64,000 bases of DNA. Origin: Hypomyces perniciosus. Lineage: Eukaryota; Ascomycota; Sordariomycetes; Hypocreales; Hypocreaceae. Of this stretch, positions 57,521 through 64,000 are shown in pieces. The stretch lies in NCBI GenBank assembly GCA_008477525.1, contig SPDT01000006.1, positions 4,801,501 to 4,865,500 of the forward strand, in the 5' to 3' direction. Made by a program: the position numbers and the translations under genes. The number at the start of each line of letters is the position of its first letter. The stretch's first letter is position 1. The notes below the pieces were generated by a model. That model worked only from the letters and a program-made list of their open reading frames with translations. It had not been told where the DNA came from and searched no databases.

Positions 57521-58635
57521 TTAGTAGTCATCATTGTTCCGGCCGCTGTTACCGCGTTCCTTGTTGAACTTGTCACTGAGATAGTCGCTAGCTTGATCGG
57601 CAACTTGACCAAGGAGCCCACCACCGCTGCTGCTGGACTTGTTGTAGCTGGAACCAGTTTTGTTTGAACCATAGGAATCCTCATTGTCATCGTTGCGGTT
57701 GCTGGAGCCGTAACTAGTCTTCTTAGAAGACCCATAAGAATTCTCATCATTGTTGTTGTCATTGCTGGAGAACTGGTTGCTAGAGCTGGTCTTCTTGGAA
57801 CCATAAGAATCGTCCCCATAGCTGCTGGACTGGTTACCAGAGTAGCCAGACTTCTTGTCCTCGTTGTCGTTGGAGCCTCCATAGCCAGTCTTCTTATTCG
57901 AACCATATGACTGGTTGGCGTTGGAGCCATAGGACTGGTTGTCATTAGAGTCATAGCTGCTGGGCTTGTTGGAGGTGTTGTCGTAGCTGGACTGGTTACC
58001 AGAGTAGCCAGACTTCTTGTCCTCGTTGTCGTTGGAGCCTCCATAGCCAGTCTTCTTATTCGAACCATATGACTGGTTGTCGTTGGAGCCATAGGACTGG
58101 TTGTCATTAGAGTCATAGCTGCTGGGCTTGTTGGAGGTGTTGCCGTAGCTGGTCTTCTTATCGTTGCTGGAGAACTGATTGCTAGAGCCGTAACCAGTCT
58201 TGTTCGAACCATAGGAGTTGTCGTTGTCGTTGTCGTTGTCGTTGCCGGAGAACTGATTACTAGAGTAGCCAGTCTTCTTGTTCGAACCATAAGAATCCTT
58301 ATCATTGTTGCCTCCATAGCTGCTGGGCTTGTTGGAGGTGTTGCCGTAGCTAGAGGACTTGTTGCCAGACGAGCCATAGGAGTCATCGCCATCGTTGCGG
58401 TCGTTGGACCCGTACGAATCATTGTTGCGGTTTCCAGAGCCATAGTTGTTATCTCCAGAGCGGCCAGACTATGAATAGGGGTTAGCTGTTGGTTATGTTG
58501 ATACATTTGCCGGGTTTGATATTACTTACGCCGTACTATCGTTCAAGTCAAGTTAGTGTATGTTCAGAGGACTGAAGTATAAGAGATGGAGCGAGCTCTA
58601 CTTACGTTATCGTTGTCGTTGTCACGGTAAGACAT
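57521..58635 (-). CDS. SYG-repeat low-complexity protein with a 6-nt microexon
   Basis: Not recognised beyond its composition. Exons from the start: 58635-58606 (MSYRDNDNDN), 58535-58530 (a 6-nt exon coding YG) and 58468-57521, giving 327 residues with all junctions in phase 0; I checked the last exon codon by codon and it is open. The protein consists of SYGSN, GYGGSND, NKPSSY and NQSYGSN-type repeats rich in Asn, Ser, Gly, Asp, Lys and Tyr, and is strongly hydrophilic. The C-terminus is different: GGGLLGQVADQASDYLSD, a possible amphipathic helix, then NDDY. Two adjacent 162-bp units (about 58140-57979 and 57978-57817) are near-identical. There is no signal peptide, so it is probably an intracellular stress or phase-separating type of protein (inference). 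A longer open frame on the same strand is a repeat-driven shadow. Confidence 0.75.
57817..58140 (-). repeat. 162-bp tandem duplication inside the SYG-repeat gene
   Basis: Two 54-codon units lie head to tail. They match over almost their whole length; one clear difference turns an Asp codon (GAC) into Ala (GCC). Confidence 0.75.
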
Positions 58636-59819
58636 CTTGACGGTGTCTTTTTGGGGTTGCTTCAGAAGATGTAATAATGGATAATGGACTGGATTTACGC
58701 CGGTTGGAATGAGGCGAGAGGATGCAGGAGGAGTGAGAAGTGGGCAAAAGAGGGGGACGATAGAGCTCTAATATATGTCCAATGCTACCCAAGTTGGATG
58801 TACTCTGTACTCTGTACTCATATTCAGATCGGTCGGTATTGGCATGACAGGCCCTGCAGAGCTGAATTATGGCTCGCTCACCCCGAAGCAGCTGAAAGAC
58901 GCACGTCATGTCATTAGTATTGGGACTATGAAGTACGAAGTACATACCCCCGCTGAGGCCCCTCTATCCATCCCTACCAAACAAACAAACAAACAAACAA
59001 GTAAATGGCGGCCTCCGGACATTTCCTTTCCCCCAAGTCTCGAATCATATCATGCGCGCGCGTGTGGCGCCATCTCCCAATGATAGCGGGGTAATGCTCC
59101 CTTCGTACTCGCACAGGACCCAAAACTAAATGAAAGGAGAAGTCTGTTAGTTAAAGATCCGGTGATGTACGTAGCTGACGCTAGCAAGCTGCATTAAGAG
59201 GCTGTGCACTCGGGGGGACCACATGTCGGTTTGGTTGGTGATGGGAGCACCGATATTCCGTACTATGTAAGTTTCGTCTGACATGATTCGGGCATAAAAG
59301 CCAATCGACGTTGATCGGATTACCTGGGCGAATTGCGTCATGGAGCACCAACTACATAGACCTCCAACAAGATGGACATTGATATTGGTAGTTAGTTTCA
59401 ATGCAACCTTGCTGTGATGAAAGTCATTTCGCTGCTCATCAATGTGTGTCGGTGATGGCAATTATTAGAAACGCTCCTTCTCTCTCGTAAGCGGGGGCAG
59501 AGGCCACACACAACAACAATTCATGTAACGCTCATTAGGTATTAGTTTTTAGTTTCATCAAAATAGAGAGCAGAGCAGCACCAAAGCGATTCTATAATCT
59601 CTATATTCTTGCGTTGATACACTGTGCACAAGCACAAGCACGTATCTGATTATACTCGTTACCGACACTCCGACGTTTTTCGACAATATGCGGGGAGAAG
59701 ACGACCGTGGCCCGTGATAATCCCAGTGAGCGACATGAACAACTCGCGCCTGCGAGAGCCCTCCCGACCCCAATCACAGGCGATGGCAAAAGTAAGTGCT
59801 CTGGGTTAATCGTTGCTAC
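58636..59819. other. spacer upstream of the SYG-repeat gene
   Basis: No gene seen. It holds the gene's promoter, GTACTCTGTACTCTGTACTC near 58799, a TACGAAGTA palindrome at 58934-58942 and an AAAC microsatellite at about 58979-59000. Confidence 0.5.
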
Positions 59820-60278
59820 TTATATCACTGGAAATATAGAGTTGAATGGCAATGAGAAGATCCAAATACCTTGCGATCCTGCTCCAATCCGGCCAGCAAC
59901 CGAGATGAGGACAACTGCTATATAAGCGACTGGTACCGAGTCTCCGGACAACCAGGAGCCCGTGTCTTCGGGAGAACTCACGTCGACTGAGGTACCGCCA
60001 GTCAAGGGTCCCGTGTTTTCGGGATGATGAGTCGTTGGCCAAGGAGCCCGTTGTCGGGGCGGTGCGGTAGAGAGATGAGGGGAAAAGAGATGGATGATAG
60101 ACGACAACACAATAAACAGTGAGAAAAGATGAAACACGAGGGCTTGGAACGACGAAACATCAAGCAAGGCACCACACATGCAGCCCAGGTCACCCATCGC
60201 AACAGCCATTACGAAAACTACGGAAGCAGACAGTAACGACGTTGCACCAGCTACAGAGTACAGCAAGCTCACTCCCAT
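59820..60278 (-). CDS. hypothetical membrane or surface protein (doubtful)
   Basis: An ATG-started frame of 152 residues with a hydrophobic N-terminal half (several possible membrane segments), a proline-rich linker and two related units, PENTGPLTGGTSV and PEDTGSWLSGDSV. A further hydrophobic stretch follows (VAYIAVVLISVAG). This layout resembles small fungal surface proteins, but I recognise no family, and the exon structure may be wrong: a GTGAGT donor lies between the two units. It may not be a gene. Confidence 0.28.
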   Translation of the reverse strand: MGVSLLYSVAGATSLLSASVVFVMAVAMGDLGCMCGALLDVSSFQALVFHLFSLFIVLSSIIHLFSPHLSTAPPRQRAPWPTTHHPENTGPLTGGTSVDVSSPEDTGSWLSGDSVPVAYIAVVLISVAGRIGAGSQGIWIFSLPFNSIFPVI

Positions 60279-60635
60279 ATCCTCGGGGCATGGACCATAC
60301 CATCCACTTCATCTCCCGGGTGTTCTCCAACAACCAAAACACCAGACTTTGGAGCAACTCTATTGAGACCAATCTGCGGGCCTATCGGGACGGCTCCTAG
60401 GTAACAAGATTTTACTACTTGTGCCATTTATATGCGTGGGACAGTTGCATGCTCTGGCCGTGTGGCCACGCCGTACAGCAACCAATCATCTGATCAGGTC
60501 GAGTGCCACTCATGCATCGGAGATTTCTAGTTGTGAGCTTAAATCAACGACACTATATATACGGGATCACCAACATATCTAGCTCCGAGTTTCTCAACCG
60601 TTTATTGACTATCCTACTCTAGACCTTTTGGCGGA
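60279..60635. other. short spacer, 3' of the cysteine-rich gene
   Basis: 357 bases between the doubtful ORF and the stop of the secreted protein gene. Nothing recognised. Confidence 0.4.
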
Positions 60636-61529
60636 TCACGGCACGCAGGTGCAATACCCATCCTTTGCATCCGTCCCACCGAGGTACTTGAGATTGCAGA
60701 AAGGCCGATGCCCTAATGGACTCCTCCGACAGTCGATGAGATCCTTGCAGACCTCAAAGTCTTTGTCGCTTCCGTCCCTTTCACATCCGAAATAGCGACA
60801 ATCGCAGTAGCCAGTAGGATACTTCGAATCGCCGGTATTGCAATGGGCAAACTCGGGGTACAATGAGAAATATCTCTCTGTACAATTAAAGTCGGACGCG
60901 CAATAATGATGAGGGTTCCGCTCAAACAGACAGCTGGTGATACGAGGACGACAAGCACACGTTCCCATCGTCTCGTTGTGCTTCTCGCAGGTATGTTCCT
61001 CGAATTCAGATCGGCATTGACGATGCTGTAAGCACATCGAACGCCTTATGCACTCTTTGGCTAGGCATTTGCACTCTCCGCGATGACACGTTGGATACAG
61101 CCCTCGTTCAGTGTCGCACGCCAAAGTCACGCGGCAGTCTTCGGCCATAATAGACGTAGCGTCACATCTATCAGTGAAGTTAAATCCAGGCAGGGTAGGG
61201 CGTTTTTGGCCTGCAGCGGGTGGTTGTGAACAAGCACTCTCCACAATCGACTGGGTCGTTGAGCTCGATTTGAGGACAATACTCGTGTTAAAAGTAAAAG
61301 AAGGCGGCGCTCGTAGCTCCTCAGATGCAGATGAGACGCCTGTGGTGGATGTTGAAAATGTTGTTTGAGTCATCGAGGTGCTAGACGTCTGCGTCGCGAA
61401 GGAGGAGGCCAGACTATCAAGGATGCTCCTTAAGCTGTCACTTGGTATCAACTCAGCAACCGCGGTTGGCAGCGATGAGGCAACGAATACCGCCGCAAAG
61501 GCGAAGAAAGCTTTATGAGTGAACATCAT
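60636..61529 (-). CDS. secreted cysteine-rich protein with repeated six-cysteine modules
   Basis: Single exon, 297 residues, starting at the tandem ATG (61529), which is followed directly by a signal peptide; the frame opens further upstream only with TTG. Signal peptide about 1-25 (HKAFFAFAAVFVASSLPTAVA-type core). Residues about 45-95 are Ser/Thr-rich, likely O-glycosylated. From residue 100 there are 25 cysteines in a regular array: three full modules of the form C-x-C-x(4,6)-C-x(5,11)-C-x5-C-x(8,13)-C starting at C153, C191 and C242, a leading partial module (C122-C148) and a closing C-x-C at 293-295. N-glycosylation sites occur at NTS, NFT, NET and NCT. The GxCxC spacing recalls EB/EGF-like modules, but I assign no family. 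Export suggests a cell-surface or effector-type role (inference). Confidence 0.85.
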   Translation of the reverse strand: MMFTHKAFFAFAAVFVASSLPTAVAELIPSDSLRSILDSLASSFATQTSSTSMTQTTFSTSTTGVSSASEELRAPPSFTFNTSIVLKSSSTTQSIVESACSQPPAAGQKRPTLPGFNFTDRCDATSIMAEDCRVTLACDTERGLYPTCHRGECKCLAKECIRRSMCLQHRQCRSEFEEHTCEKHNETMGTCACRPRITSCLFERNPHHYCASDFNCTERYFSLYPEFAHCNTGDSKYPTGYCDCRYFGCERDGSDKDFEVCKDLIDCRRSPLGHRPFCNLKYLGGTDAKDGYCTCVP

Positions 61530-61927
61530 GTTGGTTCTCGGAGGCGGTAGACAGTGCCTGTTGCTGTGAAGCCGCGAACGCAAGTTGGTTCAGCTATTTG
61601 ACAGACTCGACCCTTCTGGGGCCCTGCGTGCTTAAGTACCCATGACGTGGCAGCTTATCACTGTAGACTTTCTGAATATGAGGGCACATGATCTTGTATG
61701 TGGATGAAACAAATGAGTTTGCTCATGTCCTGTAAGATCTCGTGAGTTTGTTGATAGTGATTAAGTTTGTTGGCAAAACACATTCCCCCAAATAGCTCCA
61801 CAAATGACTAGCAAAAACCCCTAATATTATATAATTAACCATTGAAAAGAGTAGTCTCTCTTTGTTCCCTACCTGGGTAAGACAGTTTGCACACACCGGC
61901 TCAAACAGTTGGTATCTGACTCATCCC
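61530..61927. other. spacer upstream of the secreted protein gene
   Basis: 398 bases. It holds the promoter of the secreted protein gene and the 3' end of the PEX8-like gene, which runs in the same direction. No gene seen. Confidence 0.45.
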
Positions 61928-63985
61928 TTACAATCTGCTGCTCACCCTCTCATCACTGATGGCACCACTCATCATCGCTAAATCGCCGGAACCGACTACT
62001 AGTTGCCTTCCCCCTCCCGTTCCCCACCAGGACAGCCCAATCGCTGCCCTTTCCACATCCATCTCTCCGTTGACGAGAATATCCCAGAGTCGCTGCTTGA
62101 CCGGCGCTCTGAGTTTTGGATCGGCAATCTCGTTCAGAGTCTGTGCTGTGATCGTGAGCCACTCTTCCACCATTGGGAGAGGTAAGAACGGCAACGTGTC
62201 AACGAGAGCCATGGTTAGGGAACTCTGCTCTGAGCATGGCTCGGGGATTTGTTGCGTTGCGCTGTCTGGTGATGTTGTTGTTGTTGTGTTGCTGACAGGG
62301 AGAGGTGTAGTCCCAGCCTTGGAAATGGAGGAGTGGAGCATTTCGAGGAGAGTCTCTGAGAGCTGGGGCTCCATTGCTGCGATGGGGAAAGGGGGTGATA
62401 CGATCTGCATGACCGTCTTGTAGGCTAGACGGAACTGACGTGGGGAGATGTGGTGTGGGAATGATTCAAAGAGTTTGACAATGTAAAAGGGCGTAATGTT
62501 GATGGTCAGAGGGCTGTGCTGAGGGCAAGATAGGACTGCCAAGATGGCACTGTGTGCGGACTCGAATAGCTCTACCACGGATGGTGTCATTGGCCCATCG
62601 TGAGAGAGATATGCCGTGGCCGGCTTGATGATCAGTGCATCACAGGCGTCCGTGGACAGGGCGAGCGGCAGGTGCTCCGCCACATTGAGATAGAACAGGT
62701 CAAGTGTCCTTGAGAGATGAGTCGGCACGGGATTCTCGAGTGGTCGGATCTCCTTCAGCAGTATTTCACATGCACTGGGATGATGCGAAAGCACATCGAT
62801 GGATGTCAGATATGTGAATGTATACACCTGGAAAGTATTGTTGCCATTCCGAGAGGAGATGAAGCAAAGATTGCGAAGGATGTGCACCGACTTGACAGCT
62901 ATCCCTGGAGCAGATGCGCCGCGCAGCATGTGAGGGTCGAGGAGGCTGCGCGAGACAATGGCCTGGAGAACAACGACCACGCCAAACATGAGCTGTCGCA
63001 GGACTTGCCACAGCGCCGGCCAGGTGTTCTGCAGCGTCTCGGGGCTCAGTTTCGCGCCTTCAAATGCCGGGTCGACGTTGTTGAATGCATTATTCTGCCA
63101 TGCATCCAGGACTTTGCGGGTGAATATCAATAGCGCATCTTGAGCCTCCATGACGACTCCCGTGACGGTGGCGTGTTGCGCCGCGTAGGCCGCCAGCTTG
63201 GAGAGAGGACCCATGCTTCCCACCAATGGCCGTTTGTCCATTTCTTGAAGCATCTGGAAAGACGGTGTCTGTGAAGTCCAGGACAGAACATGACCAGGCG
63301 CCTCGGTGATGTCCTGACTGATGGCGTGGAGGAATTGTCCATCGCAGAAGCCTTCCGGGCCAGTAATAGACCAGATAACAGTCGGCAATAGTGCACTGCA
63401 ATTGATTTGGGTCTTATGGAAGTCGGAAATCAGAGGGAACGCAAAGTTGAGAGCCATGACGATGGAAGCGCCGGCAAGCGGCCCATCCTCCTCGTGATCC
63501 TCCAACGCCATATTGGCGGCGGTCACGACAGCTTGCTCCAGCATTCCCCTCAGGCTTCCCGACAGCGAATACCTCTCATTGCCCTCCATTCCCATCAGGA
63601 CGCCTGTCAGGACAAGCAGATGCTGCCACCTTTTTGAATAGTCGTCTGCGCCTTTGACAACCGCGCGCGTCCACTGATCGCAATTCAGGCCGCCGCCCTC
63701 GCGGGGCTGCCCCTTCTGCTTCGCATTCTCAATCTCGTTTTCGCGCACTCGTATCGCAGCCGTGTTGTAGATGCTGACAATCCGGATCGCGGTTCGAAGC
63801 CCATCGGGTTGCTGCCATATGGCGGGCGCCGTCAACAGCTGGGACGTGAGAACATCGAGGTTCAGCGGATTGGAGAGCTGTGTGAGCAGGTGTGCGGTTG
63901 TGCCGATTATCTGCTCCGTCTTGGCTGCGTCGTGGACATCTTGATAATACTGGAGCACAGTATTAAGGAGTCGGTCGGCAGGCAT
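61928..63985 (-). CDS. PEX8: PEX8-like intraperoxisomal peroxin
   Basis: Pex8 sits on the inner face of the peroxisomal membrane, linking docking and RING subcomplexes and releasing cargo from Pex5. The gene is intronless, 685 residues, from ATG 63985 (MPADRLLNTVLQYYQDVHDA). The C-terminal tripeptide is SRL, a valid PTS1 signal, which fits Pex8 of yeasts. Sequence features that I associate with the filamentous-fungal Pex8 family are LLTAPAIWQQPDGLRTAIRI and KRWQHLLVLTGVLMGMEG. The protein is mostly helical with a Thr-rich loop at about 580-600 (SNTTTTTSP). The name rests on recalled similarity plus the PTS1 and is less certain than the other named genes. The start lies 15 bases from the window edge, so the upstream region is not visible. 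Confidence 0.75.
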   Translation of the reverse strand: MPADRLLNTVLQYYQDVHDAAKTEQIIGTTAHLLTQLSNPLNLDVLTSQLLTAPAIWQQPDGLRTAIRIVSIYNTAAIRVRENEIENAKQKGQPREGGGLNCDQWTRAVVKGADDYSKRWQHLLVLTGVLMGMEGNERYSLSGSLRGMLEQAVVTAANMALEDHEEDGPLAGASIVMALNFAFPLISDFHKTQINCSALLPTVIWSITGPEGFCDGQFLHAISQDITEAPGHVLSWTSQTPSFQMLQEMDKRPLVGSMGPLSKLAAYAAQHATVTGVVMEAQDALLIFTRKVLDAWQNNAFNNVDPAFEGAKLSPETLQNTWPALWQVLRQLMFGVVVVLQAIVSRSLLDPHMLRGASAPGIAVKSVHILRNLCFISSRNGNNTFQVYTFTYLTSIDVLSHHPSACEILLKEIRPLENPVPTHLSRTLDLFYLNVAEHLPLALSTDACDALIIKPATAYLSHDGPMTPSVVELFESAHSAILAVLSCPQHSPLTINITPFYIVKLFESFPHHISPRQFRLAYKTVMQIVSPPFPIAAMEPQLSETLLEMLHSSISKAGTTPLPVSNTTTTTSPDSATQQIPEPCSEQSSLTMALVDTLPFLPLPMVEEWLTITAQTLNEIADPKLRAPVKQRLWDILVNGEMDVERAAIGLSWWGTGGGRQLVVGSGDLAMMSGAISDERVSSRL

Positions 63986-64000
63986 GGTGCGTTTTTCGTT

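Noticed and set aside
57469..58506. Long minus-strand frame rich in Thr, Met and Ala over the SYG-repeat gene
   Set aside because: A repeat-driven shadow. The frame one base over gives the SYG-repeat protein with proper start, introns and stop.
1..64000. tRNA or rRNA genes
   Set aside because: I looked by eye for T-loop consensus (GGTTCRANTCC) and rRNA-like blocks and found none. A covariance-model scan would be decisive.

Overview
The window is nuclear DNA of a filamentous ascomycete, most likely a Sordariomycete (Hypocreales is my guess). Genes are short-introned (mostly 45-90 nt, GTAAGT-like donors, CTAAC-type branch sites, YAG acceptors), lie on both strands, and are separated by AT-rich or microsatellite-rich spacers. 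Recognisable proteins are typical of Pezizomycotina. I saw no rRNA or tRNA gene, CRISPR array or intact transposon. Exon coordinates below were placed by hand from splice consensus, phase agreement and expected protein continuity, so single junctions may be off.

Layout. 1-4.7 kb: gene-poor spacer. 4.7-7.4 kb: Pumilio RNA-binding protein (+). 8.7-10.2 kb: CCDC90-like mitochondrial coiled-coil protein (+). 11.2-12.1 kb: Nnf1 kinetochore subunit (+), facing a PH-domain protein (-, 12.9-14.4 kb). 14.4-19.6 kb: a 5 kb stretch without a clear gene, holding microsatellites, short palindromes and one orphan exon-like fragment. 19.6-21.4 kb: G3BP-like NTF2+RRM protein (-), divergent from ribosome assembly factor MRT4 (+). 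24.2-25.8 kb: U1-70K (-), divergent from mitochondrial ribosomal protein mL43 (+), which converges on triosephosphate isomerase (-). 29 kb: a small two-exon orphan gene. 30.1-32.8 kb: C2H2 transcription factor (-) with a 1 kb first intron. A 4.3 kb spacer separates it from an unknown conserved fungal protein (+, 37.1-38.3 kb). 39.9-42.3 kb: Zn2Cys6-type regulator (+). 44.1-44.7 kb: small membrane-protein ORF broken by an in-frame TAG. 45.0-45.3 kb: MIC10 (-), divergent from URB2 (+, 45.7-49.9 kb), which converges on 3-ketodihydrosphingosine reductase TSC10 (-). 51.8-55.0 kb: NRDE-2 protein (+). 55.5-57.3 kb: phosphoinositide-specific phospholipase C (+), converging on an SYG-repeat protein (-). 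60.6-61.5 kb: secreted cysteine-rich protein (-). 61.9-64.0 kb: PEX8-like peroxin (-).

Functional themes are housekeeping: RNA handling (Puf, U1-70K, NRDE-2, G3BP-like), ribosome production (MRT4, URB2, mL43), mitochondrial and peroxisomal membranes (CCDC90-like, MIC10, PEX8), lipid signalling and synthesis (PLC, TSC10), and three regulators or regulator-like proteins around the largest spacer. There is no sign of a biosynthetic or defence cluster. The most unusual items are a phase-preserving alternative donor inside the RRM of the U1-70K gene, the six-cysteine module array of the secreted protein, the SYG-repeat gene with a 6-nt microexon and a 162-bp tandem duplication, the in-frame TAG at 44320, and a dispersed TAC-NNN-GTA palindrome confined to spacers.
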